Positions 35,849-44,973 of a DNA stretch of 64,000 nucleotides are shown one piece after another. The position numbers and the translations under genes are program-made. Position 1 is the first letter of the stretch, and each line of letters starts with the position of its first letter. The DNA is from Leisingera aquaemixtae (GTDB taxonomy: Bacteria > Pseudomonadota > Alphaproteobacteria > Rhodobacterales > Rhodobacteraceae). Location: the NCBI RefSeq assembly GCF_001458395.1, contig NZ_CYSR01000011.1, positions 124,001-188,000 on the forward strand. Direction: 5' to 3'. The notes below the pieces were generated by a model that saw only the letters and a list, made by a program, of their open reading frames with translations, made no database searches and had not been told where the DNA came from.

Positions 35849-35890
35849 GGTCGCGCCGAGAAACCGGGCTAGGAAATTTTGGGGGCAGAT

Positions 35891-36655
35891 ATGCTGGTAG
35901 TGACCTCTCCGGCCAAGAAGCTGGACTGGGCGGAACGGGAGCAGGAGATGACCTGGCCCGCGCTGCATGACGATGCGGTGGCGCTGGCAGAGGTGGCCCG
36001 CGGGCAATCGGTGGCGGATCTGATGAAGCTGATGCACATCAGCGAGGATCTGGCCAAGCTGAATTATGCACGGTTCCAGGAGTTTGCCGCCGACCCCAAG
36101 ACAGACGCCACCCGCCCGGCGGCGCTGGCCTTTGCCGGTGACACCTATCAGGGGCTGGAGGCCGCCTCGCTGGAGCCTGAGGAAATGGCCTGGGCGCAGG
36201 AGCATTTCCGCATCCTGTCCGGCCTGTACGGCGTGCTGCGGCCCTTGGACGCGATGCAGCCGTACCGGCTGGAAATGGGCTCGCGCCTGAAGAACCCGCG
36301 CGGCAAGAACCTCTATGACTTCTGGGGCAGCCGGATTTCGGAAGCACTGAATGAACAGGCAGACGCGGTGGGCGCGCAGGTGCTGGTGAACTGCGCCAGC
36401 CAGGAATACTTCGGCGCGGTGGATCTGGCGGCGCTGAAGCTGCGGGTGGTCACGCCGGTCTTCATGGAAGACAAGAACGGCACCCCCAAGGTGGTGAGCT
36501 TCTACGCCAAACGCGCCCGCGGCGCGATGGCGCGGTATATCATCCAGAACCGGCTGACGGATAGCGAAAGCCTCAAGTACTTTGACGCCGGCGGCTACGC
36601 GTACCAGCCGCAGATGTCGGAGCCGGACAAGCCCGTCTTCCTGCGCAAGGCTTGA
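35891..36655 (+). CDS. yaaA: Peroxide stress protein YaaA (DUF328)
   Basis: YaaA family proteins lower intracellular iron-driven oxidative damage and bind DNA. The 254-residue protein starts MLVVTSPAKKLDW. It contains LYGVLRPLDAMQPYRLEMG, YDFWG, VNCASQEYF and PVFMEDKNG, and ends FYAKRARGAMARYII ... GYAYQPQMS. The ATG at 35891 fits the family start; an in-frame TTG four codons earlier is less likely. It lies 42 bp after recQ. Confidence 0.93.
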   Translation: MLVVTSPAKKLDWAEREQEMTWPALHDDAVALAEVARGQSVADLMKLMHISEDLAKLNYARFQEFAADPKTDATRPAALAFAGDTYQGLEAASLEPEEMAWAQEHFRILSGLYGVLRPLDAMQPYRLEMGSRLKNPRGKNLYDFWGSRISEALNEQADAVGAQVLVNCASQEYFGAVDLAALKLRVVTPVFMEDKNGTPKVVSFYAKRARGAMARYIIQNRLTDSESLKYFDAGGYAYQPQMSEPDKPVFLRKA

Positions 36656-36677
36656 CCTGAACTTGACATAAAAGAGG

Positions 36678-36764
36678 GCAGCTCCCGCCCGCTCCGGCAC
36701 ATTCAAAGAACGCACCGTCCCGGTTGGGCCCGGCAGCGCGCGGCACGCGCGCTGCCGGGCCCAA
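36678..36764 (+). repeat. Palindromic repeat family B, copy 2
   Basis: GCAGCTCCCGCCCGC, then a gCACATTC-aaa-GAACGC partial hairpin, CGGTTGGGC, and a long perfect hairpin GGGCCCGGCAGCGCGC / GCGCGCTGCCGGGCCC. It lies 22 bp after yaaA. The first hairpin is nearly identical to that of the 23281 copy. Confidence 0.7.
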
Positions 36765-36874
36765 GGCCGCACAGAGGGCGTTCCGGCGCAGCCGGTGCGC
36801 CCGCGGGCGCGGGAGGGCCTGGCAGCTGCAATCCTGCCCGGCGCAGGCTGCAGCCCGGGCTGAGCACCTTCAGC

Positions 36875-37009
36875 CTGAGCAGCCTCCGCCAGCGCGGTCT
36901 CCGTCTGACTGCCCGAAGCCTGACTGGCTTCTGCATATCTGGCCTGCGTCTGACCGGCCTCGGCATGACTGGCCTTCATCTCACCGGCTTCCGCCTGACC
37001 GGCTGGTCC
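36875..37009 (+). repeat. Degenerate 15-bp tandem repeat, nine units
   Basis: Units of 15 bp start at 36875 and repeat through 37009; the clearest are CTGACCGGCCTCGGC, ATGACTGGCCTTCAT and CTCACCGGCTTCCGC. In one plus-strand frame each unit reads as Leu-Thr-Gly-Leu/Phe-x, similar to a pentapeptide-repeat protein, but no start or full gene accompanies it. The rest of the 36656-37102 gap (family B copy at the left) has no gene. Confidence 0.7.
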
Positions 37010-37102
37010 GGCGGCCGGGTCAGGGCACGGCACTGCCGCGGCTCCCGAAGGCCGGTTATCCCAGCTGCGGGCGGCCCGGCGCAGACGCTCTCCGGCCGCG
37101 CG

Positions 37103-39373
37103 TCATCCCCCGGCGGCGGAGACGGCGGGCGGGCTGCCGGGGTCCAGCGGCCTTGTGCCGGCCGGGGCGAAATCGCGGATCTTCTCGTGGATCAGCGCCT
37201 TGCGCAGCGGCTTGGTCAGGTAATGATCCAGCCCGGCAGCCAGAATGCCCTCGGAATCGCCCGCCATGGCATGCGCCGTCAGCGCCACCACCGGCACGTG
37301 ACGGCCGGTTCCGGCCTCGATCTTGCGGATCTCGGCGGTGGCTTCCTTGCCGTCCATCTTGGGCATCGAGATGTCCATGAAGATCAGATCCGGCTCAAAG
37401 CTGCTGTAGGCGTCGATCGCCTCCAAGCCGTTGCCGGCGAATTTCAAGTCGATGTCCAGCTCCTTCACCATCTTGCGGAACACCAGCTGGTTGGTCTTGT
37501 TGTCCTCTGCCGCCAGCACCCGCATCCGCCGGGCTTCGGGGGAGGCCGGCGCCGCGGGCGGTTCCGGCGGCGCGGCCAGCGGAATGGCGGCGGCGGCAGG
37601 CTCCGGCTTCGCGACAGGGGCCGCCTGCACCGCGGCGGGCCTGCCGGGGCCGGCCAGGCGCGCCAGCTGGCGGAACAGCTCGCCGCGCGGCACCGGGTTC
37701 TGCAGCACGCCGTTCACCAGCTGGCGGATTTCCGGATCATTGGCCGCCTGCGGGCTGGAGTTCAGCAGCAGCACCGGCACCCCGCTCCACGGCCCGGACC
37801 TGAGGTTCCGGGCCAGCTGCACACCGTCCAGCACCGGCGGGTTGTGGCCGCTGATGACCAGGTCGATCCCGTCCTGCATCGCTGCCAGCGCAGCAGCGGC
37901 GGTGCCGGCGGTGGTGACCTGGATGCCCAGCATCAGCAGATGCTTCTGCAGGATCTCGCAGTTCAGCGGCATGTCATCCACCAGCAGCACGTGGCGCAGG
38001 GTGCTGGGCAGCGCCTGAACCGCCGCCTCGGGGCCGGCTTCCACCGGCAGCGGCAGGCGGAAGCCAAAGCAGGAGCCCTTGCCCTCCTCGCTGTCGACCC
38101 AGATCTCGCCGCCCATCATCTCGATCAGCCGCTTGGAGATCGCCAGCCCCAGGCCGGTGCCTTCGAACTGTCGGTTGCGCTCGTCCTCGACCTGGTTGAA
38201 CTCGCCGAAGATGTGGCTGATCTTCTCCTCCGGGATGCCGATGCCGGTGTCCTCGATATTGACATGCACCGCGCATTGCTTGTCGTCGGGAGAGGTGATG
38301 CCGGTCACCCGCAGCGTCACGTGCCCCTCCTTGGTGAACTTCACCGCATTGCCGGCCAGGTTGGTCAGCACCTGCCGGATCCGGCCCGGATCCCCGGTAA
38401 AGCGGGTCGGCAGGAACAGGTCGTAATCGACCAGCAGCGCAATCCCCTTGTCCCGGGCGGTGGGCTGCAGCAGCATCACCACCTCATGCAGGCTGCGCTC
38501 CAGGTCAAAGGGCTCGGGATGCAGCTCCAGCTTGTCGGCTTCGATCTTGGAGTAGTCGAGCACGTCATTGATGATGACCAGCAGCGCCTCGCCCGAATTC
38601 TTGATGGTGCTGGCATACAGCCGCTGCTCCTCGTTCAGCCCCGTGTCTGACAGCAGTTCCGCCATGCCCACCACCCCGTTCATCGGCGTGCGGATCTCAT
38701 GGCTCATATTGGCGAGGAAGGCGGATTTGGCGCGGTTGGCGGCCTCGGCCCGGGCGCGGGCGGCGCGCAGCTCCTCCTCATAGCGCACGGTCGACGTGAT
38801 ATCGAGCGCCAGCGTCACCATGTCGCCGTCATGGCCGCGCTGGTCGATCAGGCGCAGGTACCGCTCATCCCAAAGCTGGACCACCACCGGTTCCGGCGCG
38901 GGGGAGAGCCAGCGTTCGTTCATCATCGCCCGCCAGGCATCCGGGGCCATGCCGCCGGTGTTGATCAGCCCCTCGTCGGTCAGCAGCTGCAGGATGCGCA
39001 TGTAGGAGATGCCGGGCGCCACCTCCTCCAGACCGTCGAAGATGTTGAGATAGGCGGTGTTGGCGCCAATGAGGTTGCTGTCAGTGTCGAAAAAGGCAAA
39101 CCCGTCCTGAAACGCCTGGATCGAATGCCACAGGCGCCGCTCCGCGGTTTCGATTTTCTCGTTGGCGGTGTGGAGGTCGGATTTCACCTTGGCGTTTTCG
39201 TCGCGCACGGTGGCGACTTCCGCCTGGGTCTGGCCGATCTGCTTGGTCAATGCCAGCGCGTGGCGGCCGAGTTTGCGGTTGGCAGCAGACAGCTCCGCCT
39301 GCTTCAGCTCAAGCAGCCGCTCGGCGGCCAGCCGGGCCCGCCTTTCTTCCGATAATTTGTCGGCAAGGCTCAT
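37103..39373 (-). CDS. Hybrid histidine kinase with degenerate first receiver
   Basis: This 756-residue cytoplasmic kinase has no membrane segment. It has a coiled-coil N-terminus (about 1-85), a PAS-like sensor (about 90-205) and HisKA with H225 in NMSHEIRTP. HATPase boxes DTGIGIPEE and GTGLGLAIS follow. A first receiver (about 460-575) has Gly at the phospho-Asp position (G509 in [10 protein letters not shown]). A Pro/Ala linker leads to a second receiver with D667 in [14 protein letters not shown]. The first receiver is probably structural. The ATG at 39373 has GCAGGG upstream; a longer start at 39418 is possible. Confidence 0.92.
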   Translation of the reverse strand: MSLADKLSEERRARLAAERLLELKQAELSAANRKLGRHALALTKQIGQTQAEVATVRDENAKVKSDLHTANEKIETAERRLWHSIQAFQDGFAFFDTDSNLIGANTAYLNIFDGLEEVAPGISYMRILQLLTDEGLINTGGMAPDAWRAMMNERWLSPAPEPVVVQLWDERYLRLIDQRGHDGDMVTLALDITSTVRYEEELRAARARAEAANRAKSAFLANMSHEIRTPMNGVVGMAELLSDTGLNEEQRLYASTIKNSGEALLVIINDVLDYSKIEADKLELHPEPFDLERSLHEVVMLLQPTARDKGIALLVDYDLFLPTRFTGDPGRIRQVLTNLAGNAVKFTKEGHVTLRVTGITSPDDKQCAVHVNIEDTGIGIPEEKISHIFGEFNQVEDERNRQFEGTGLGLAISKRLIEMMGGEIWVDSEEGKGSCFGFRLPLPVEAGPEAAVQALPSTLRHVLLVDDMPLNCEILQKHLLMLGIQVTTAGTAAAALAAMQDGIDLVISGHNPPVLDGVQLARNLRSGPWSGVPVLLLNSSPQAANDPEIRQLVNGVLQNPVPRGELFRQLARLAGPGRPAAVQAAPVAKPEPAAAAIPLAAPPEPPAAPASPEARRMRVLAAEDNKTNQLVFRKMVKELDIDLKFAGNGLEAIDAYSSFEPDLIFMDISMPKMDGKEATAEIRKIEAGTGRHVPVVALTAHAMAGDSEGILAAGLDHYLTKPLRKALIHEKIRDFAPAGTRPLDPGSPPAVSAAGG

Positions 39374-39522
39374 CCCTGCAAACTCCGGCAATGCATCAAG
39401 ACAAACAACGCGCGGCAAATTCCCGCACAGGCGGCCGCAGGGCTGCCCCTCATGTGTTACGCGGAGGAATCTTGCTATGACGTTAAGCCCGTGCCAGCCT
39501 GTCCCCAGTATTGGAGGGTGCC

Positions 39523-42500
39523 ATGCCGCGTCTGTTAGCTTCTGCCTTATTTTACTTTATTGCTTTTATTACGGTTTTACCTTCGGCTTGGGCCGGACCG
39601 GAGGTGCCCGATTACCGTTACCGCTCTTATGCGGACACGGATTTCTTCGGCTCCGACCTGCAGCCTCTGTACGGCACCGACGTGCAGTCCTGCGCCCGCG
39701 CCTGCTCCGCGCAGGCGGATTGCGCAGGCTTTGTTTTCAACCAGCGCGCCAATGCCTGTTTCCCCAAATCGCAGCTGACGCAGTCCAGCCCCTACGCAGG
39801 CGCCCTCTCCGCCGTGAAACAGCCCGCCGCCCCGGGTCTGGCCGCAGCGGCCGCGGCGCGTGCGGCGCGGCTGGATTTCCTGCCCGCGCAGGAGCTGCAG
39901 GACGCCGCCGCCTTGGCGCGCACCCTGGGGCTGGACTATCCGCTGGCCGCAAATGCCCCGGCAGAGGCCCGCGCCGCCGCCCGCAGCCTGTTGCGGGACG
40001 GTGATTCCCCGGCTGCCCTGCGCTGGATGGCGCAAGCGGTGGTGCTGGGCGACGCGGCCGCGGACTGGACGCAGTTTTCCGCGTATCTGCTGCGCGCGGC
40101 CAAGTACAGCAGCAGCCGCAGCCAGCAGAACCGTTACCGCGCGCAGGCCTATCATGCCGCGCTGAACGGCTATCTGCGGGCCGCGGACCCGGCCGCGCAG
40201 GCCGAGGCGCTGGCGGCAGCAGCCGAGGCGCAGCAGCTGCAGGGCAGGGGCCGTGCCATGCTGCCGCTGTTGCGGCTGGCGCAGGACATCGCGCCGGATG
40301 AGGCCCGCGCCGCCCGGCTGGAGGATGCGATTGCCAAACACGGCTTCCGCGTGCTGGCCAGCACCGTCGAAAGCGACAGCGCCGCGCCGCGCATCTGCGC
40401 CGAATTCTCGGAGGATCTGGAACAGGCCGGAACCGATTACGAAAACTACGTCCGCATGGCCGAGGCCGGCCTGGCCGTCACCGTGCAGGGCCGCCAGCTG
40501 TGCCTCGACGGGGCGGAGCACGGCAAGCGCTACCGCCTGACCCTGCGCCGCGGCCTGCCCGCCGCCAGCGGCGAGCAGCTGTATAAGGACGTGGAGCTGA
40601 CCCACTACGTGCGCGACCGCGCCCCGCAGGTCCGCTTCCCGGGCCGCGCCTATGTGCTGCCCGCGGGCGGCGCGGCGGCGCTGCCGGTGGAAACCGTGAA
40701 CCTGACGGATCTGGACCTGCGCCTGCGCCGGGTCAGCAGCCGCAACGTGCTGCGCACCCTGCAGGAGGGCTATTTCGCCAAGCCGCTCTCGCAGTGGGAG
40801 GACAAGAACTTCGCGTCTGAAATTGCCGAGGAAATCTGGACCGGCAGCGCCGAGGTGGACACCGCGCTCAATCAGGCGATGACCAGCCGCCTGCCGCTGG
40901 AAGATGCGCTGACAGGGCAGAAGAAACCGGGCCTTTATGCCCTCACCGCCCGGGTGCCAGGGGCCGATCCTTATGAAGACGCCGGTGCCACCCAGTGGTT
41001 CGTGCTGACTTCCCTGGGCCTCTCCACCATGTCCGGCAGCGACGGCCTGCATGTGCAGGTGCAGGGCCTGGCGGACGCCAAGCCGCACGCCGGCGCCGAG
41101 GTCAGCCTGATCTCCTCAGCCAACGAGGTTCTGGCGACAGCAGCCAGCGACGCCAGCGGCTATGTGCATTTCGCCCCCGGCCTCAACCGCGGCACCGGCG
41201 GCGCGGCACCCGCGTTGATCACCGCGCGGGCGGGGGAGGGCGACTTCACCTTCCTGCCCCTGAACGATGCCGCCTTTGACCTTTCTGACCGCGGTGTGGC
41301 CGGCCGCCCCGCACCGGGGCCGGTGGATGTCTTCCTCGCCACCACCCGCGGCGCCTTCCGCGCAGGCGAAACCGTGCATGTGACCGCGCTGGCCCGCGAC
41401 AGCCAGGCGAAAGCCATCGACGGCCTGCCGCTGACTGCGATTCTCCTGCGCCCCGACGGGGTGGAATACACCCGCCAGACCTCCGCCGCAGGCCATCAGG
41501 GCGGCCATGTCTTTGCGCTTGCCACCGGCCCCGCCGCCCCGCGCGGCACCTGGCGGGTCGAGATCAAAAGCGACCTCAAGGCCCCCGCGCTCGCCAGCCG
41601 CCAGATCCTGGTTGAGGATTTTCTGCCGGAGCGCATCGACTTTGAACAGCAGGTAACGAATGCAGAAAGCCTCCAGCCCGGCGGTACAGCTCAGATCGCG
41701 CTGCAAGCCGACTACCTGTTCGGCGCGCCGGGCGCGGGCCTGAAGGTGGAGGGCAGCGTCCGCCTCACCGCCGCCAATACTCTGGAACAATGGCCGGGTT
41801 TTCGTTTTGGCCGCTATGATGAGGCGTCCTCGCCCCAGACCGAACACTTCGGCGGCCAGGAAACCGGCCCTGACGGTGCCGCGGCCTTCACCGTCAGCCT
41901 GCCAGCCGTCCCCCCGGCAGAAGGCAAGCCGCTGCTCGCCACCTTCACCACCCGCGTCGCGGATGGGTCCGCCCGGCCCGTGGAGCGCTCCCTGGACCTG
42001 CCCGTCCGCCCCGCGGGTCCGGTCCTCGGCATCAAGCCGCAATTTGAAGAGGCCGCGGCAGAAGGTTCTGAAGCAGGCTTTGAACTGATCGCCCTGTCGC
42101 CGGACCTGACGCCTATGCCGATGCGCGTCAAATGGACCCTGAACCGGGTCGAGACGCGCTATCAGTGGTACCAGCTCTACGGCAACTGGAACTGGGAGCC
42201 GGTGACCCGCCGCACCCGCATCGCCACCGGCGAGGCGCAGCTGGGCAGCGATCCCCTGCCATTGTCGCAGCCGGTCGACTGGGGCCGCTATGAACTGGTG
42301 GTGGAGCGCCTCGACGGCGAATATGCCTCCGCCGCCTTTGACTTCTATGCCGGCTGGTACGCGCCCGAGGGCAACACCGAGACACCCGCCCGTCTGGACC
42401 TGTCGCTGGACAGCGAAAGCTACACCCCCGGCAGCACCGCCCGCCTGCGCATCGTGCCGCAGGCCGCGGGCACCGCGCTGGTCTCGGTGGTCTCCAGCCA

Positions 42501-44973
42501 TCTGATCCACCGCATGGCGGTTGAGGTCCCTGCCGGCGAAACCGTGATCCCGCTGGAAGTCACGCAGGACTGGGGCAGCGGCGCCTATGTGACCGCCACG
42601 GTGATCCAGCCAGTGGCAGGCGACCGCGGCCGTACCCCGCTGCGCGCCCTGGGCCTCGCCCACGCCAGCGTCACCCAGCCCGGCCAGCAATTGCAGGTCG
42701 CGATTGACGTCCCCGAAGTGGCCCGCCCGCGCGGCACGCAAGTGGCCAAAATCCGTGTGGATGGCGCGGCGGAGGGCGAGGAGGTCTGGCTGACCGCCGC
42801 CGCCGTCGACCTCGGCATCCTCAATCTGACAGGGTTCCAAAGCCCCGATCCCAGCGCGCATTACTTCGGTCAGCGCCGTCTGGGGATGGAGCTGCGCGAC
42901 GTCTATGGCCGCCTGATCGACCCCGGCAATGGCGCCATGGGCCGCATCCGCTCCGGCGGCGATGCGGACGGCGGCATGAAGATGCAATCGCCGCCCCCTA
43001 CCCAGGATCTGGTGGCGCTGTTCTCCGGCCCGCTGCAGGTGGACGCCAATGGCGAGGCTGACTTTCCCCTGACGCTGCCCGCCTTCAACGGCACCGTGCG
43101 GCTGATGGCGGTGGCCTGGTCGGGCAAGGCCGTGGGCCAGGCCGAGGCCGACATGCTGGTGCGCGACCCGGTGGTGGTCACCGCCGCCCTGCCGCGCTTC
43201 CTGGCGCCGGGCGATCAAAGCCGCGCCCGCATCGAAATCGTCCACGCCGACGGCCCGGCAGGTGAGATGAAGCTGACAGCCAGCACCGCAGGCGGCCTGA
43301 CGCTCGGCAGCCTGCCGGCCTCCGTCACTCTGGCGGAGCAGGGCAAGACCGTGCTGGACCTGCCGGTCACGGCAGAAACCATCGGCGACCATGCGCTGAC
43401 CCTCACCCTCACCACACCCGACGGGCAGCAGCTGCGGCAGGACCTGCGGATGCCGGTCCGCGCCAATGATCCGGTGACGTCGGAAACCCGCCGCTTCACT
43501 CTCGCAGCAGGCGACACGTTCCTGTTCAGCAAGGACGTCTTCACCGGCCTGCGCCCCGGCACTGCGCGGGCCACCATCTCCTCCGGCCCGCTTGCCAAGT
43601 TCGACGTGCCGGGCCTTTTGGCGGAGCTGGACCAGTACCCCTACGGCTGCACCGAGCAGGTGACCTCCAAGGCGCTGCCGCTCCTCTACCTCAGCAGCGT
43701 CGCGCAGGCAGCTGGGCTGGGTAACGGCCCGGCGGTGGACGCGCGCATTAACGCCGCCATCCGCCAGGTGCTGACCCGCCAGGCCCCCAGCGGCGCCTTC
43801 GGGATGTGGCGCGCCGACAGCGGCGAATTCTGGCTGGATGCCTACGCCAGCGACTTCCTCAGCCGCGCCCGCGCGCAAGGGTATGAGGTGCCGCAGCAAG
43901 CCTTCGCCCAGGCGATGGATAACCTGCGCAACCGCATCAGCTACGCCGCCGATTTCGACACGGGCGGCGAGGAGATCGCCTATGCCCTCCTGGTGCTGGC
44001 GCGTGAAGGTGCGGCCCAGATGGGCGACCTGCGCTACTATGCGGATGTGAAGGGCGACGCCTTTGCCACCCCGCTCGCCGCCGCCCAGCTGGGCGCCGCG
44101 CTCGCGGCCTATGGCGACCAGCGCCGCGCGGACCGGATGTTTGCCCGCGCCGCCCGGATGACCGGTTCCGAGGCGCAGGGCGAAGCCCGCCTCTGGCGCG
44201 CCGACTTCGGCACCGCCTTGCGCGACACCGCAGGCGTTCTGGCGCTGGCGGCAGAGGCCGGATCGGACGCGGTGGACCGGACCCGCCTGTCGGCGCGGAT
44301 CTCGAACGCCAGCGGCCAACGCTCCACGCAAGAGGCGGCCTGGACCCTGATGGCCGCCCGCGCGCTGGCGCAGACCCCCGAGGCCTCTGGCCTGCTGGTC
44401 AACGGCCAGCCGGTTCAGGGCCCGTTTGTGCAGGCCGCAGACGGTCAGGACATGCCGGAACTTGCCCTGACCGCCGCCAATGGCCGCACGGCTGAGATCA
44501 CGCTCACCACCCTTGGCGTGCCGGAGGTCCCGCCTGCCGCGGGCGGCTTCGGCTACACCATCGAGCGCAGCTACTACACGCTGGAGGGCCAGCCGCTGGA
44601 CGCGCAGTCCGTGCAGACAGGCGCGCGGTTCGTGGCGGTTCTGCGGGTGATGCCGCATGAAGAGACCGGCGCCCGGCTGATGATCAACGACCCGCTGCCC
44701 GCGGGATTTGAGATCGACAACCCCAACCTGCTGCGCTCCGGCGATTTGCGCGATCTCGACTGGCTGAACCCGGCAGAGGCCGAACACGCTGAGTTCCGCA
44801 GCGACCGCTTCCTGGCGGCGGTGAATGCGCGCGATGCCGCGCCGGTGACGCTGGCCTATGTGGTCCGCGCGGTGACGCCCGGCACGTTCCACCACCCCGC
44901 CGCCTCGGTCGAGGACATGTACCGCCCCGCCTACCGCGCCCGCACCGGCACGGGGCGCGTGGAGGTCAGGTGA
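39523..44973 (+). CDS. Bacterial alpha-2-macroglobulin with PAN domain
   Basis: This 1816-residue exported protein is thought to trap proteases in the periplasm. The signal peptide is residues 1-26 (PSAWA). A PAN/apple-like domain follows (about 30-90) with cysteine pairs [19 protein letters not shown] domains and the alpha-2-macroglobulin core come next. The thioester motif is YPYGCTEQ with Cys at about residue 1376, so the covalent trap is intact. The toroid domain carries the thioester, and the receptor-like C-terminal domain is last. No lipobox is present. GGAGGG lies six bases before the ATG. pbpC overlaps its stop by 4 bp, the usual partner arrangement. Confidence 0.95.
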   Translation: MPRLLASALFYFIAFITVLPSAWAGPEVPDYRYRSYADTDFFGSDLQPLYGTDVQSCARACSAQADCAGFVFNQRANACFPKSQLTQSSPYAGALSAVKQPAAPGLAAAAAARAARLDFLPAQELQDAAALARTLGLDYPLAANAPAEARAAARSLLRDGDSPAALRWMAQAVVLGDAAADWTQFSAYLLRAAKYSSSRSQQNRYRAQAYHAALNGYLRAADPAAQAEALAAAAEAQQLQGRGRAMLPLLRLAQDIAPDEARAARLEDAIAKHGFRVLASTVESDSAAPRICAEFSEDLEQAGTDYENYVRMAEAGLAVTVQGRQLCLDGAEHGKRYRLTLRRGLPAASGEQLYKDVELTHYVRDRAPQVRFPGRAYVLPAGGAAALPVETVNLTDLDLRLRRVSSRNVLRTLQEGYFAKPLSQWEDKNFASEIAEEIWTGSAEVDTALNQAMTSRLPLEDALTGQKKPGLYALTARVPGADPYEDAGATQWFVLTSLGLSTMSGSDGLHVQVQGLADAKPHAGAEVSLISSANEVLATAASDASGYVHFAPGLNRGTGGAAPALITARAGEGDFTFLPLNDAAFDLSDRGVAGRPAPGPVDVFLATTRGAFRAGETVHVTALARDSQAKAIDGLPLTAILLRPDGVEYTRQTSAAGHQGGHVFALATGPAAPRGTWRVEIKSDLKAPALASRQILVEDFLPERIDFEQQVTNAESLQPGGTAQIALQADYLFGAPGAGLKVEGSVRLTAANTLEQWPGFRFGRYDEASSPQTEHFGGQETGPDGAAAFTVSLPAVPPAEGKPLLATFTTRVADGSARPVERSLDLPVRPAGPVLGIKPQFEEAAAEGSEAGFELIALSPDLTPMPMRVKWTLNRVETRYQWYQLYGNWNWEPVTRRTRIATGEAQLGSDPLPLSQPVDWGRYELVVERLDGEYASAAFDFYAGWYAPEGNTETPARLDLSLDSESYTPGSTARLRIVPQAAGTALVSVVSSHLIHRMAVEVPAGETVIPLEVTQDWGSGAYVTATVIQPVAGDRGRTPLRALGLAHASVTQPGQQLQVAIDVPEVARPRGTQVAKIRVDGAAEGEEVWLTAAAVDLGILNLTGFQSPDPSAHYFGQRRLGMELRDVYGRLIDPGNGAMGRIRSGGDADGGMKMQSPPPTQDLVALFSGPLQVDANGEADFPLTLPAFNGTVRLMAVAWSGKAVGQAEADMLVRDPVVVTAALPRFLAPGDQSRARIEIVHADGPAGEMKLTASTAGGLTLGSLPASVTLAEQGKTVLDLPVTAETIGDHALTLTLTTPDGQQLRQDLRMPVRANDPVTSETRRFTLAAGDTFLFSKDVFTGLRPGTARATISSGPLAKFDVPGLLAELDQYPYGCTEQVTSKALPLLYLSSVAQAAGLGNGPAVDARINAAIRQVLTRQAPSGAFGMWRADSGEFWLDAYASDFLSRARAQGYEVPQQAFAQAMDNLRNRISYAADFDTGGEEIAYALLVLAREGAAQMGDLRYYADVKGDAFATPLAAAQLGAALAAYGDQRRADRMFARAARMTGSEAQGEARLWRADFGTALRDTAGVLALAAEAGSDAVDRTRLSARISNASGQRSTQEAAWTLMAARALAQTPEASGLLVNGQPVQGPFVQAADGQDMPELALTAANGRTAEITLTTLGVPEVPPAAGGFGYTIERSYYTLEGQPLDAQSVQTGARFVAVLRVMPHEETGARLMINDPLPAGFEIDNPNLLRSGDLRDLDWLNPAEAEHAEFRSDRFLAAVNARDAAPVTLAYVVRAVTPGTFHHPAASVEDMYRPAYRARTGTGRVEVR

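Noticed and set aside
35042-37033. A 663-codon minus-strand frame opposite recQ and yaaA, starting in the 15-bp repeats
   Set aside because: recQ and yaaA have full conserved motifs on the plus strand. The minus frame has none and runs through unrelated sequence.
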